Assembly (NCBI RefSeq): GCF_000502955.1
Contig: NZ_AYWO01000015.1
Coordinates: 136,859 to 200,858 of the forward strand
Source of the DNA: Mesorhizobium sp. LNHC252B00
Lineage (GTDB): Bacteria; Pseudomonadota; Alphaproteobacteria; Rhizobiales; Rhizobiaceae
Reading direction: 5' to 3'
Length of the DNA stretch: 64,000 nt
The notes below the pieces were generated by a model, which made no database searches, was not told the DNA's origin, and worked only from the letters and a program-made list of their open reading frames with translations. Each line of letters opens with the position of its first letter. Position 1 is the first letter of the stretch. Position numbers and translations under genes: made by a program. Shown here one piece after another: positions 45,747 to 56,658 of this stretch.

Positions 45747-46547
45747 TCAGGATTTTCGGCGAAGGGTCACGATCAGGACGACGGCCACGACGATGGCGGT
45801 CCACAATGTCGAGATCGCCGCAATGGTCGGATCGATCTGATCGCGCAGCGATAGGAACATAAGCTTCGGCATCGTGCTGTTGCGACCACTTGAGATGAAG
45901 ATTGAAATCACAGACTCATCAAGCGAAGTCAGAAACGCCATCAATGTCGCCGACAGCAAACTGATATGAAGTTGGGGAACAATTATTCCGCCAATAGCTC
46001 TGGCCCAGTTCGCACCGAGGCTACGAGCCGCCTGAACCTGGTTCCAGTCAAAGCGGGCCAGGGCGGGCAACAACACAATGCATGCGACCGGAATGGCCAG
46101 CACGACATGTCCAACCAGCACACCGAACAGCGTCCCGACCAGCCGTTGCGCCGCCAGAACAAAGAAGAGACCGATCGCAAGCAGGATGCCCGGCACAATG
46201 GACGGGGTGAGCAGGACGCCCTGAATGGTTACCGCGGCCTTTCCGCCAAGCCGATTTATCGAAATGCAGGCCAGCAGCCCCAGAGGCACTGCGACCATCG
46301 CCGTCAATGTCCCAAGGATGAGGCTCGTCCTGAGTGCGGCCATCCATGTCGCCGAACCGAAGAAAGTCTCGTACCAGCGCAACGAGTATGCGCGCGGCGG
46401 GAACTCGAGAAGATTGGACGCCGAAAAGGACAGCGGCACGACCACGAGCGTTGGCAACATCAAAAACGCCATTACGAGTGCGGAAAAGCCCCACAGAAAA
46501 ATGCGGGACAGCCTGTTGTCCGGATAGGCCTCAAGCATGGGCCGCAC
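45747..46547 (-). CDS. ABC transporter permease (PotC-like)
   Basis: This 266-residue inner-membrane protein has about six helices. It carries the binding-protein-dependent permease loop (EAA motif) as AARSLGANWARAIGGIIVPQL, the site that contacts the ATPase. Similarity is to the spermidine/putrescine/Fe3+ family of permeases. Its start overlaps the upstream permease stop by 17 bases. It pairs with the permease at 46531. Confidence 0.92.
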   Translation of the reverse strand: MRPMLEAYPDNRLSRIFLWGFSALVMAFLMLPTLVVVPLSFSASNLLEFPPRAYSLRWYETFFGSATWMAALRTSLILGTLTAMVAVPLGLLACISINRLGGKAAVTIQGVLLTPSIVPGILLAIGLFFVLAAQRLVGTLFGVLVGHVVLAIPVACIVLLPALARFDWNQVQAARSLGANWARAIGGIIVPQLHISLLSATLMAFLTSLDESVISIFISSGRNSTMPKLMFLSLRDQIDPTIAAISTLWTAIVVAVVLIVTLRRKS

Positions 46548-47412
46548 CGTTGCGCGTCGACAGTCGCCGTGCCGCCAGGAACATCACCCCGATCATCGCC
46601 ATGACAATGAGGAGCAGAATACCCAGGACGCTCGCCGACCCCCAATCCTGAAAGGTCGATAGCGTGCGCTCGATCCGGGTAGAGAGAGGATTTACCTTGC
46701 CGCCGCCAAGCACCGCCGGTGTGATGAAAAACCCTATGGTGTAGATGAAGACGATGGTCGAACCCGAGAAGATGCCGCCGGCCGAAAGAGGCAGAATGAC
46801 TGTGCGGATCACCTGCCCGAGAGAGGCTCCCATGCTCGACGACGCGCGAATGAGGTTTGCATCGATATCGCGCATCGCGGCATAAACGGGCAGCAGAAAG
46901 AGCGGCAGCATGTAGTGAACCATGCCGATGAGCGTTCCCGTGAAGTTGTAGACCAGCGGCAATGGCTCCGCTGTCAGGCCTGAACCTGTCAAAGCCGCGT
47001 TGATCAGGCCATCGCGCCGCAAGAGCACTAGCCAGCCATAGGTGCGCACCAGGATCGAGGTCCATAATGGCAGCATGACGAAAGCCATCAGCACGTTGGC
47101 GACCCTTGGTCTGGCGCTGGCCAGAGCGAGCGCCAGCGGGGTGCCGAGAAGAATGCAGATCGCCAGCGTGGCCAAGGATAGCTCAAGGGTTGTGACGAGT
47201 GCCGACCATGTCAGCCCGCTCGAAAGCACCTTCTCGTAATTGCCGAAAGTGTATTCGCCTCCCGTGGTCAGGAAGGATTGCCGGATGATCCACAGGATAG
47301 GCAATATCGCCGCCAGTCCAACGATGAACAACGCTGGCAGCGAAAGCGACAGGAAGAACCGCCGCTCGCGCAGGGCGTCTGCCGCGAGTGCGGGATCCGC
47401 GGTCGCGGTCAC
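46531..47412 (-). CDS. ABC transporter permease (PotB-like)
   Basis: This 293-residue membrane protein has about six helices, and its EAA-type loop reads RASSSMGASLGQVIRTVILPL. It is the first of the two permeases and is similar to PotB/PhnU-like components. The start overlaps the ATPase stop by four bases (ATGA or GTGA type). It forms a heterodimeric channel with the product of 45747. Confidence 0.92.
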   Translation of the reverse strand: MTATADPALAADALRERRFFLSLSLPALFIVGLAAILPILWIIRQSFLTTGGEYTFGNYEKVLSSGLTWSALVTTLELSLATLAICILLGTPLALALASARPRVANVLMAFVMLPLWTSILVRTYGWLVLLRRDGLINAALTGSGLTAEPLPLVYNFTGTLIGMVHYMLPLFLLPVYAAMRDIDANLIRASSSMGASLGQVIRTVILPLSAGGIFSGSTIVFIYTIGFFITPAVLGGGKVNPLSTRIERTLSTFQDWGSASVLGILLLIVMAMIGVMFLAARRLSTRNGAAHA

Positions 47413-48452
47413 GCTATCGTTTCCGGTAACGGGTGAACTTTCGCTGCCGGCGCATAGGCGGTCACCCGCTGGCCGGTGGCAAGCTCGCCGCAGCCGCTGG
47501 CCAGGGCTGCCGGAATGCAGACAAGAACCTCTTGCCCGCCGCCATCCAGCGCAAGGGTAAGAAGCCAGTTCTCCCCGCGAAACGCCTTGGCGCGCAGTGT
47601 TCCTTCGAGCGCTATCCCGTCTCGCCCGACGAGCTTCTCATCAAGATGGAAGCTTTCCGCGCGGATCATCAAAGTGGCGCGCGACGCATCGGCGCCGTCG
47701 ATTCTGCGCACCAGGCCTGGGGCCACAATGTTGGCCTCACCCATGAACTCCGCGACGAAGCGGGTCGATGGGCGATCATAAATCCGCTGCGGCGTGTCGA
47801 TCTGCTGGATGCGGCCGGAATTCATCACCGCAATCCGGTCTGACATGATCAGCGCTTCGCGCTGGTCATGCGTCACATAGATCGTGGTGATCCCCAGATC
47901 GTCATGCAGACGCCGGATTTCGTACTGCATGGTTTCGCGCAGATTCTTGTCGAGCGCCGACAACGGCTCGTCCATCAGCATCACGCGTGGCTCGAAGACG
48001 ATTGCCCGTGCCAGCGCCACCCGCTGGCGCTGACCGCCGGACAATGCGGCAATGTTGCGCTCCGACAGACCTTCCAGTTTCACGCGGGCCAATGTGTCAA
48101 GCGCTCGCCGACGGGCCTCCGCCTTCGGCATCTTTCGCAGCGCCAACGGATACGCGACATTCGCCAGAACGTTCATGTGGGGGAACAGGGCGTAGTTCTG
48201 GAACACTATGCCGATGTCCCGCTTGTTGGGGGCCAGGCGGGTGATGTCCCGATCCCCCAACAAGAGTTTGCCGGAATCCGGCCGGACAAAACCGGCCAGA
48301 GCCATGAGCAGCGTGGTCTTGCCCGATCCCGATGGCCCTAGCAGCGTGAGGAATTCGCCAGCTTGAATGTCGAGCGAAACATCATCCAGTGCGACGTAGG
48401 TCCCGTAAGACTTGCTGACGCTGTCGATGGTGATCGGGAGCGACTCCATCAT
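47409..48452 (-). CDS. ABC transporter ATP-binding protein (PotA-like)
   Basis: This 347-residue ATPase has Walker A GPSGSGKTTLL near residue 39, signature ALSGGQRQRVALARA, Walker B VMLMDEPLSALD, the switch IYVTHDQREAL, and a C-terminal TOBE domain of about 110 residues. This is the PotA/FbpC/UgpC-type layout. It lies 24 bases downstream of the binding-protein gene stop. It energises the permease pair encoded downstream. Confidence 0.94.
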   Translation of the reverse strand: MMESLPITIDSVSKSYGTYVALDDVSLDIQAGEFLTLLGPSGSGKTTLLMALAGFVRPDSGKLLLGDRDITRLAPNKRDIGIVFQNYALFPHMNVLANVAYPLALRKMPKAEARRRALDTLARVKLEGLSERNIAALSGGQRQRVALARAIVFEPRVMLMDEPLSALDKNLRETMQYEIRRLHDDLGITTIYVTHDQREALIMSDRIAVMNSGRIQQIDTPQRIYDRPSTRFVAEFMGEANIVAPGLVRRIDGADASRATLMIRAESFHLDEKLVGRDGIALEGTLRAKAFRGENWLLTLALDGGGQEVLVCIPAALASGCGELATGQRVTAYAPAAKVHPLPETIA

Positions 48453-48476
48453 CTGCTCCAGTCTTACAGCTGAGAC

Positions 48477-49517
48477 TCAGCGGGCCATCATCTCATCGAA
48501 GGCTTTTTGGGCGGCCTCACCGTTCTTGACCCACCATTCTGAATTCGAAAACACCGAAGTGCCGGCATTTTCAGGCGCGGTCGCAAGGGTCTTCAGACGG
48601 TCCTCGGGAATAAGGCCACCCTCATAGCCAGCAGGATTGACCGGGCCATAGGCTATGAAGTCGGTCAGCTTCGCCACGCGCGCGGGCTGTGTCATCGCCG
48701 CGATGAGCTTCATAGCTGCTTCCTTGTTCGGCGCCCCCTTCGGCACCGCAAGACAGTCGGTGCCAATGACCGAACCCTTGAACGTGTAGTCAGCCGCGCC
48801 GCCATCCGCTTTCACGGTTTGGGCCCGCCCGTTCCAGGTAACGACCAAATCCGCCTCACCATCTTTCAGCAACTGCGCCGACTGCGCTCCCGAGGTCCAC
48901 CACACGGCGACATTTGGTTTGATTGCTTCAAGCCGCTTGATGGCACGATCCAGACCCTCCGGCGTGCTGAGAACGGGATAGACGTCCGCCGGTGCCACGC
49001 CATCGGAGAGCAGCGCGATCTCAATCGAGTCTTGGGCATTGGCACGCAGCGCACGACGGCCAGGAAATTTGGCAACGTCCCAGAACTCCGCCCATGTCTT
49101 CGGCGGGTTCTCGCCATAGGTCTTGGTGTTCCACGACAAGACGGTGCCATAGGAGTCGAACGGATAGCAGTAGTCGGACTTTGCGCCAGCCGGCACGGCC
49201 TTTGGGTCGATGATCTTGTAGTCGAGCGGCTCCAGCAGCGATTGTGCGGCGGCCTGCGCGCCTTCCGGTGAGCCCAGGTGAATGACGTCGGTTGTGACCG
49301 CACCCGAGGTGACCTGCATCTTCAGGGCGGCCAAGCCGTCGCTTAGGGTCTCCTCGCGGACATCATAGCCAAGCTCTTTTGCAGCAGGGGCCCACATGGC
49401 CTCCTTCATGGCGTTGCCATAGTCGCCGCCCGCGGTCGTGATGGTGACTGTCTGGGCATAGACGGGCAAGGCTGCCGAGACTGCGAATGCTGTTAAGGAA
49501 ATGCGTAGCCAAGACAT
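48477..49517 (-). CDS. Periplasmic substrate-binding protein (PotD/spermidine-putrescine-type family)
   Basis: This protein of 346 residues has a signal peptide ending at VYA (residue 21), followed by the family start VTITTAGGDYGNAMKEA. The ligand cleft region includes PFDSYGTVLSWNTKTYGENPP. The family (PF13416/PotD-like) binds polyamines, iron or other small solutes; ligand residues cannot be decided by reading. It is the first gene of the operon and is divergent from the LacI-type gene, with a palindromic site between. Confidence 0.9.
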   Translation of the reverse strand: MSWLRISLTAFAVSAALPVYAQTVTITTAGGDYGNAMKEAMWAPAAKELGYDVREETLSDGLAALKMQVTSGAVTTDVIHLGSPEGAQAAAQSLLEPLDYKIIDPKAVPAGAKSDYCYPFDSYGTVLSWNTKTYGENPPKTWAEFWDVAKFPGRRALRANAQDSIEIALLSDGVAPADVYPVLSTPEGLDRAIKRLEAIKPNVAVWWTSGAQSAQLLKDGEADLVVTWNGRAQTVKADGGAADYTFKGSVIGTDCLAVPKGAPNKEAAMKLIAAMTQPARVAKLTDFIAYGPVNPAGYEGGLIPEDRLKTLATAPENAGTSVFSNSEWWVKNGEAAQKAFDEMMAR

Positions 49518-49571
49518 AGGTTCTCCTCCCCAATCTTTTACGAATGGTGCCTGAAAGGCCCGTTTATTTGT

Positions 49572-49589
49572 AATCGTAACGTTACGATT
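49572..49589. promoter_or_regulatory. Palindromic operator, probable LacI-family binding site
   Basis: AATCGTAACGTTACGATT is a perfect 18-bp palindrome with the central CG step typical of LacI/PurR-type operators. It lies in the 191-base gap between the divergent binding-protein gene (start 49517) and the LacI-type gene (start 49709), close enough to the former to block its promoter. Binding by the adjacent regulator is inferred. Confidence 0.8.
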
Positions 49590-49708
49590 TCACCTTAATG
49601 CAAGGGAGTCAAGCTGGTTTCTACGGGAGTTCGGATTGACCGGGATGTCGAATCCGGTAACGCTATGGAGGTCAGCAATCAGCCGGCGCTTTCGAAGTCG
49701 GGCGAACA

Positions 49709-50707
49709 ATGGCCAACCTAAAGCAGATCGCGGCGGAACTTTCCCTATCGGTAACCACGGTGTCACGCGCTCTGAAGGATGGGCCGGAAGTACAGCCCTC
49801 GACCATAGCCCGCGTCAAGGAGGTGGCTAAGCGGGTTGGCTATGTGCCAGATCATCATGGTCGTGCGCTGAAAACCGGTCGGACACTGACGCTGACGGCA
49901 GTGCTCCCGATGGAGACACGAGACCATCTGTCCGATCTGTTGAAGCTTCCCTTGATCGAAGGCATGACGCTGGCTGCCCGGCAAGCCGGTTATAGTTTGT
50001 CCATTTATTCCACGACTCCCGACGACGATCCCGTTGAGAGTGTGCAACGGCAGCTTCAGGCGCGCAGCACAGACGGACTGATCATTACGCGCATGGTGTC
50101 GGGCGATCCGCGCGTCAAGCTGCTGCTGGATCAACGCATGCCATTTGTCGCGTTCGGAAGAACCGACGTGGATGTCGCATATCCTTATGTTGATATCGAC
50201 AACGAACAGATCGCCTACGAGGCGACCCGGCGGCTGATGGAAAAGGGCTGTCGACGCATTGCACTGCAACTTCTCGTTCCGGAAGATCAGACGAGTGCCA
50301 TGCGTCTTTCCGGGTATGGAAGGGCAATGGCCGAGGCCGGCATCCCAATCGACCAATCACTGATCGGTCACGGCATGTTCACGATGGAATTGAGTGCAGC
50401 CTGGTTCGATCGCATGCTGGCGTCGTCAGATCCGCCGACAGGCTTGGCATGCGCCAACGAACTGGGCCTTCTAGGAGCGTTACATGCTCTTGGCAGAAGA
50501 GGTCTCGTGCCAGGCAACGACGTCCACATTGTCAGTCGCGACAGCACGCGGCTGGCACGCTTCCTGCCGGCAAAGATCGGTGTTCATTTCGTGGATATGG
50601 CGGCGGTTGGACGCAAGCTTATCGAAGTCCTGGAGAGCCGGATCGTCAATCCGCTTGGGCCGGCGGCGGCGATCTTGCTGCAGGGCAGATACGAGCCCGC
50701 CGAATAG
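49709..50707 (+). CDS. LacI/PurR-family transcriptional regulator
   Basis: This 332-residue regulator has the N-terminal helix-turn-helix LKQIAAELSLSVTTVSRAL and hinge VKEVAKRVGYVPDHHGRAL, followed by a periplasmic-binding-protein-like effector domain to the end. It is divergent from the ABC operon and close to a perfect palindrome at 49572-49589. It probably represses the transporter and phosphorylase genes until the effector is present. The effector should be the transported compound or its metabolite; it is not known. Both length and motif order are normal. Confidence 0.94.
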   Translation: MANLKQIAAELSLSVTTVSRALKDGPEVQPSTIARVKEVAKRVGYVPDHHGRALKTGRTLTLTAVLPMETRDHLSDLLKLPLIEGMTLAARQAGYSLSIYSTTPDDDPVESVQRQLQARSTDGLIITRMVSGDPRVKLLLDQRMPFVAFGRTDVDVAYPYVDIDNEQIAYEATRRLMEKGCRRIALQLLVPEDQTSAMRLSGYGRAMAEAGIPIDQSLIGHGMFTMELSAAWFDRMLASSDPPTGLACANELGLLGALHALGRRGLVPGNDVHIVSRDSTRLARFLPAKIGVHFVDMAAVGRKLIEVLESRIVNPLGPAAAILLQGRYEPAE

Positions 50708-50777
50708 TCGGCCGCAGGCTCAAGCCGCATCTCCGCGGTCGAGGCGGATCGGCCTAACTACAACCAGTTCTGAAACA

Positions 50778-51563
50778 TCACTCGGCGGGCGCCGCACCAA
50801 CCTGACCGGCGACTTCCTGGTCGAGTTCGGCGAGGAAATCGACGATGCGCGCGGCGTTGTCGCCGAGATCGAAGCGGCCGTATCGCGAAGCTGACCGCAT
50901 GTCGACGATGACCGCATCGCCATCGTCGGTCACGCGGATCGCAATATCGGCCGGAAGACCGATCACGAACCCCTTGGCGACGGCGGTGATGGTGACATCG
51001 TTTTGCCCGGCGAGGTCAGGATAGGGTTCGGACAAATCCCAATCGCGCCGGTCAAGGACGGTTTCGACGGCATTGACGACAGTCTCGAATGGCAGGGCGT
51101 AGCTGCGTGCACTGACCAGCGGATAGCTATCGGTCTGCAGCCGCTGTTCGCCAGGCGTCGACGGGGAAAGCACGTTCATTTCTTTCGTCCGGTCACCCAC
51201 GTCGAGCGCCGGCGGCTCGTCAAAATCTGTCGAGATATCCCTGAGCGGCGGGTAGATTGACGCCCAGTAGGCGGCGACGCCGTAGGGTGCGAGCACCAGC
51301 AGCGCCAGGAGGGTGCCGACCGTCAGGTCGCGGCCGCCGCGGTCGCCGAAGTTCCATAGCCGCGAAAAGGCGAATCCGGCAAACAACAGCGCCAAGGCCG
51401 CCAGCAACGCGACAATGCCCAGCACCCACAGGAAGGCCGGCGTTTCGACGAGATCGAAGCGGTGGCCGACGAAAACGGTCAGCAGCAGCACCGCCGAAAA
51501 AGCGGCCGTGCGCCGCGACCAGCCGGCCGCCCTCGACGTTTGCCGTTCAGGAATGCTAACCAT
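50778..51563 (-). CDS. DUF1499 membrane protein
   Basis: This 261-residue protein has three to four N-terminal membrane helices (residues 18-110) and a C-terminal soluble DUF1499 domain from about residue 118. Recognisable segments are SYALPFETVVNAVETVL and IRVTDDGDAVIVDMRSASRYGR. The function of the family is not established. The gene is convergent with the LacI-type gene and followed on its left by nothing notable. On its right is the dispersed repeat at 51594. Confidence 0.85.
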   Translation of the reverse strand: MVSIPERQTSRAAGWSRRTAAFSAVLLLTVFVGHRFDLVETPAFLWVLGIVALLAALALLFAGFAFSRLWNFGDRGGRDLTVGTLLALLVLAPYGVAAYWASIYPPLRDISTDFDEPPALDVGDRTKEMNVLSPSTPGEQRLQTDSYPLVSARSYALPFETVVNAVETVLDRRDWDLSEPYPDLAGQNDVTITAVAKGFVIGLPADIAIRVTDDGDAVIVDMRSASRYGRFDLGDNAARIVDFLAELDQEVAGQVGAAPAE

Positions 51564-51593
51564 CGTTTTCTGTGCTGCCCCTACCCGAACGGA

Positions 51594-51723
51594 GACTTAG
51601 AACGGTTCACCGTTTCGCGGAACCGGCAAACCGCTCCATCGCCTTGTTTTGACGCAATTCCCAAGGGAAAGCGCTAGGCGCTTTTGCCGGGAAACCGCTT
51701 CACACTTTTCCTGGAATTGCTCT
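51594..51723. repeat. Dispersed hairpin repeat, copy 1 (degenerate)
   Basis: About 130 bases share most of their sequence and layout with 56795-56924, including GACTTAGA, TTCACCGTTTC, TTGTTTTGACGCAATTCC, AGGGAAAGCGCT and TTTTCCTGGA-TTGCTCT. In this copy both hairpins are mismatched. It lies between the convergent-free ends of the DUF1499 start and the acyl-CoA synthetase stop. It resembles the intergenic palindromic elements abundant in rhizobia (RIME-like); that name is an inference. Confidence 0.8.
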
Positions 51724-51768
51724 AGTGCCTTTTTGCGGCCGCTTGAAGCCGAAACGCGCGACACCCCG

Positions 51769-53397
<1,629 letters not shown>

Positions 53398-53577
53398 TCG
53401 ATCCTCCCTTCGCGCTTTTGCGTGCGCTTTTCGGGCCATTGTGGAGCGAACCGCCGGATTGTCCAGCCGCCAGGACGGTCGAGTGCTGCATTGGTGGAAA
53501 ACCGCCACAATCCGGCCATCCCTCGGCGTTAAGCTTCGTTAACGGGCAGGGGGGCGTGGCGACTGAAAGAGGTTCGC

Positions 53578-53934
53578 ATGGACGCGCAACTCGACGACAA
53601 AGCCCTCGAGAGTACGCTTGCCGAAAGTCTGACCGATCTGGTGCCGGGCACAAAGACTGTTTCCGAAGACGAATTCGTCGAAGTTGTCGGCGGCGCGCTC
53701 GAAGCGGTCGGCGGCACGCTGCTGTTCAAGATGTGCGTCCAGAACCGCGGCGAAGGCCAGCATGTCGCGGCCGCATCCGTCGGCGACGGCGGCAATCGCC
53801 AGTTCCTGCTGCTCACCCTGCCGACCGGCGGCGGCCCATTGAAGGTCGAAACCGCGTCGAGGAGCAGCAACCCGGTCGCCGGCATCGCTGCTGCCTATGC
53901 CGGTCTCATGGACGTGTTCAAGGCCGCCGCCTGA
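53578..53934 (+). CDS. Conserved-looking hypothetical protein, 118 aa
   Basis: A 118-residue protein with GAAAGAGG a few bases before its ATG. It is acidic and rich in small residues, with no membrane segment and no motif that I recognise. Regular alternation (LLFKMCVQNRG, QFLLLTLPTGGG) suggests a compact alpha/beta fold. It is encoded divergently from the acyl-CoA synthetase, and the codon use is typical of the neighbours, so it is likely real. Function unknown. Confidence 0.7.
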   Translation: MDAQLDDKALESTLAESLTDLVPGTKTVSEDEFVEVVGGALEAVGGTLLFKMCVQNRGEGQHVAAASVGDGGNRQFLLLTLPTGGGPLKVETASRSSNPVAGIAAAYAGLMDVFKAAA

Positions 53935-54079
53935 TTGCTGGCGACAGGTATTTCAATTTGCTTCGGAGGCACGATCCGTCTTTATCGGCCGATTGGGGCC
54001 TGCGTGGTGCATGGCCACCGCCGGCCTTGAACAATGCCCTTGCGCGACACATCTGAAAATCGACGCAAGGAGAACCCGC

Positions 54080-54469
54080 ATGGACCAGATCACCAACCCC
54101 GCCCCCGGTTTTCAACGCAATCCCGACAAAGTCATCACCATCGAGCCGTTTGCCGGCACAGTCACCGTGCGCGCCGGAGACACGGTCATCGCTTCATCCA
54201 CGAGGGCCAAGGTGCTGAGTGAGCCCCCCTATCCCGCGGTCTTCTACATTCCGTTCGCCGACATCGATTTCGGCAAGCTCGCCGGCGCCGAACACTCGAG
54301 CCATTGCCCCTACAAGGGCGACGCAAGCTATTGGAGCGTGCTGCCTGCCGGCGAAACCGGCCAGAACGCCATGTGGGCCTACGAGCATCCTTTCGACGAA
54401 ATGGCAGAGATCCGTAACCACGGCGCGTTCTATGCCAGCAAGGTCAGCATCGAAGCCAAGCCGGACTGA
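54080..54469 (+). CDS. DUF427 domain protein
   Basis: This 129-residue protein has the DUF427 layout: VTVRAGDTVIASSTRAKVL, YIPFADIDFGKL, then SHCPYKGDASYWSV and WAYEHPFDEM. The cysteine and the KG after it are conserved in the family; its function is not well established. ATG 54080 is preceded by AAGGAGAACCCGC, a good ribosome-binding site, so a longer open frame from 53897 is not the true start. Confidence 0.9.
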   Translation: MDQITNPAPGFQRNPDKVITIEPFAGTVTVRAGDTVIASSTRAKVLSEPPYPAVFYIPFADIDFGKLAGAEHSSHCPYKGDASYWSVLPAGETGQNAMWAYEHPFDEMAEIRNHGAFYASKVSIEAKPD

Positions 54470-54643
54470 CCGATTTTCGAACCCAGGCGAACTCGGCGTG
54501 AGGTGCGTTGAGATTCAGGTCAGGCCGAGTCGAGAATGGTGGGTTCCGAGAACCGGAACGGAGCGGACTTTTGGTCCGTGAGTACCGGAAGCGCAGGAAA
54601 CCAACGTTCGCAGGCCGGCATCACCTGAATATCAATGCCCCGG

Positions 54644-55390
54644 TCAGTCGGTGGTGCCGTGATCGCCAATGCCATCGGCATTGGCATCGTCGAGCCGCAC
54701 AAAGGTCAGGCCCTTGGCCTTGAGCGCCAGGAGCCCCTGCACCACGCCTTCGCCGGCGGCATGGGTCGGCTGGTTGATGTGCGAGATAATCACGTCACCG
54801 TCCTTGGCCGCCGCAATGCGCCGCGCGGTCTCCTTGGCGCCAAGCAATGAGCCGCCGTCGCCGTTTATCGAGAAGCCCGCGATCTTGAAGCCAAGCTTGC
54901 GGATCATGGCGATTGCCGACGGGCTGTATTCGGCGGTTGCGCCCCGAAACCATTTCGGCGCCGGCTCGCCGGTCCCGGCAAGAGCGGCGGCACCCGATTC
55001 GACCTCGGCCAGCACCGCATCCGGGCTGCCGGCGCTGCGGATGCCGTAGATCTTCCTTGGCGTATCGACCGCCGGGATATGATGGCCGCCGTGATTTTCA
55101 AGCTCGAACAGATCGGGATGGGCGCGCATGATCCCGACGGCAGCGGCGTTTCGCTTCAGCCAGATGCCGGTCACGAAAATGGTGGCGGGGATCTTGTTTT
55201 CCACTAAAGCCGAAAGAATCCGGTTGTCGGTCTGTCCGCCGCAGGCATCGAGCGTGAGCGCAACCCGGCCGGCTCCGCTCGTCTCCGCCCTGATGTGCAG
55301 CGTGGGCTCGACGAGCGGCGCGGCATGGCCGGCGGATACCATCGCCAACGACATGGCGATCATGCAGAGATTTTTTCGCAGCAGGCGCAT
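54644..55390 (-). CDS. Polysaccharide deacetylase-family secreted protein
   Basis: This 248-residue protein has an N-terminal signal (MRLLRKNLCMIAMSLAMVSAGHAA) written here as residues 1-24, then a NodB-homology domain. The first motif reads LTLDACGG instead of TFDDGP, a common variant in rhizobial homologues; the second has HGGHH near residue 95, with WFRGATAEYS (motif 3) and VIISHINQP (motif 5). Family members remove acetyl groups from GlcNAc-containing polymers. It is encoded beside a GT9 gene on the same strand. ATG 55390 gives a good signal peptide; the open frame upstream to 56032 overlaps the GT9 gene. Confidence 0.83.
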   Translation of the reverse strand: MRLLRKNLCMIAMSLAMVSAGHAAPLVEPTLHIRAETSGAGRVALTLDACGGQTDNRILSALVENKIPATIFVTGIWLKRNAAAVGIMRAHPDLFELENHGGHHIPAVDTPRKIYGIRSAGSPDAVLAEVESGAAALAGTGEPAPKWFRGATAEYSPSAIAMIRKLGFKIAGFSINGDGGSLLGAKETARRIAAAKDGDVIISHINQPTHAAGEGVVQGLLALKAKGLTFVRLDDANADGIGDHGTTD

Positions 55391-55554
55391 CAAACCTAAT
55401 TCCTGACCGGTCGTTTCAAGCCGGCATCCCAAGACCCGCATGAAGGCGGAAATCGGGATGGTGGATAGCAGGAAAGTGGCTGTCGCGACAATTTGACCGT
55501 TCGTGTGGTGAAAAGGCCATTGCGGCGATAGCGGTTGGCTGCGCGACGACGATG

Positions 55555-56658
55555 TCAGATGGCGCGTCCTAGCTTCATTTCGGTGCGCGAAAGAACCTCG
55601 CGCACCGCGTCGACAACCGGCTTGACCTCCAGGCCCCAGACGCAGCAGGCCTTGCTGGGATCCGGCGCGCGGCAGAGGCCCTTGGCCAGGCAGTTGCAAG
55701 GCATCGGCGGCTGGAGCGAGATGCTGGGCACGCCGACAGGACCCCAGCGCGACGGACGCGTCAAACCGAACAGCCCGACAACCGGGGTTCCGGTGGCGGC
55801 AGCCATGTGCATCGGGCCGCTCTCGTTGCCGAGAAACAGCCGGGCCTGCTTCAGCACCGCCAGCAGACTTTCGAGCGACAGGTCCCCGACGAGATTGACG
55901 ACCGACGGCGCGGTCCTGGCGACGATACGCTCGGCAATCTCCCGCTCGTCCGGGCCGCCCACCAGGACGACGTCCAGATCGGTTTCGCCCATAATCTCGC
56001 CGATCGCCGCGGCAAACCGCTCCGGCTGCCAACGTCGCCCCTCGAAGCTTGCACCCGCATGCACGGCGATGAAGGCGTTTGGCCGCAGGTGGTGCTTGCC
56101 CAGCAGCGCCAATGCATTCGCCGTCTCCAGCGGCAGCGGCTGAAGGCTCGGAATCACCTTGCGGAGTTCGATGCCGAGCGCTTCGAGCGGCGAGAGGTAG
56201 CGGTACAGAAAATGCTGGCCATCAAAGCCGTAGGGCTTGGCAAAGATATTGGCGGGCTGGCGCTCCAGCATACGCAAGGGTCTTTCGGAAGGATTGTAGC
56301 CGACGCGGGTCTTTGCGTTGACGAGCCCGCTGACAATGCGCGACGTCTTTGAATCGGTCAGGTCGATCGTCAGGTCGAAACGGAACCGGCGTAACGCCCG
56401 CACCATGGCGTAAAGCTCTTTCCCGCGCTCGAGGTTAGTGCCGCGCATACGGGCGCGCCGAAACGTGACCACCTCCGAAGCGATGCCATGAGCGATCACG
56501 AAGCTCTCGAAGCTAGCCTCGCACAGAAATACGACTTTGGCGCCGGGGAATTCGAGCCGCAGGTTTTCTGCAAATGTCGAGGCGAGGACGAGATCTCCGA
56601 TGAACTTCGTTTGGATGACCAGGATAGAGCGGAACGGCACGGGTGAGGTCTGCAACAT
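55555..56658 (-). CDS. Glycosyltransferase family 9 (heptosyltransferase-like)
   Basis: This 367-residue GT-B enzyme begins ILVIQTKFIGDLVLAS, has the GRRWQPERFA region, VVLVGGPDERE, and the C-terminal LFLGNESGPMHMAAATGTPVVGLFG with the D/N-GPMH motif of ADP-heptose-LPS heptosyltransferases. Rhizobial cores often lack heptose, so some GT9 enzymes there use other donors. The C terminus has a cysteine cluster (CNCLAKGLCR, ACC) seen in several rhizobial homologues. It is upstream of the deacetylase gene, 164 bases apart. Confidence 0.9.
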   Translation of the reverse strand: MLQTSPVPFRSILVIQTKFIGDLVLASTFAENLRLEFPGAKVVFLCEASFESFVIAHGIASEVVTFRRARMRGTNLERGKELYAMVRALRRFRFDLTIDLTDSKTSRIVSGLVNAKTRVGYNPSERPLRMLERQPANIFAKPYGFDGQHFLYRYLSPLEALGIELRKVIPSLQPLPLETANALALLGKHHLRPNAFIAVHAGASFEGRRWQPERFAAAIGEIMGETDLDVVLVGGPDEREIAERIVARTAPSVVNLVGDLSLESLLAVLKQARLFLGNESGPMHMAAATGTPVVGLFGLTRPSRWGPVGVPSISLQPPMPCNCLAKGLCRAPDPSKACCVWGLEVKPVVDAVREVLSRTEMKLGRAI

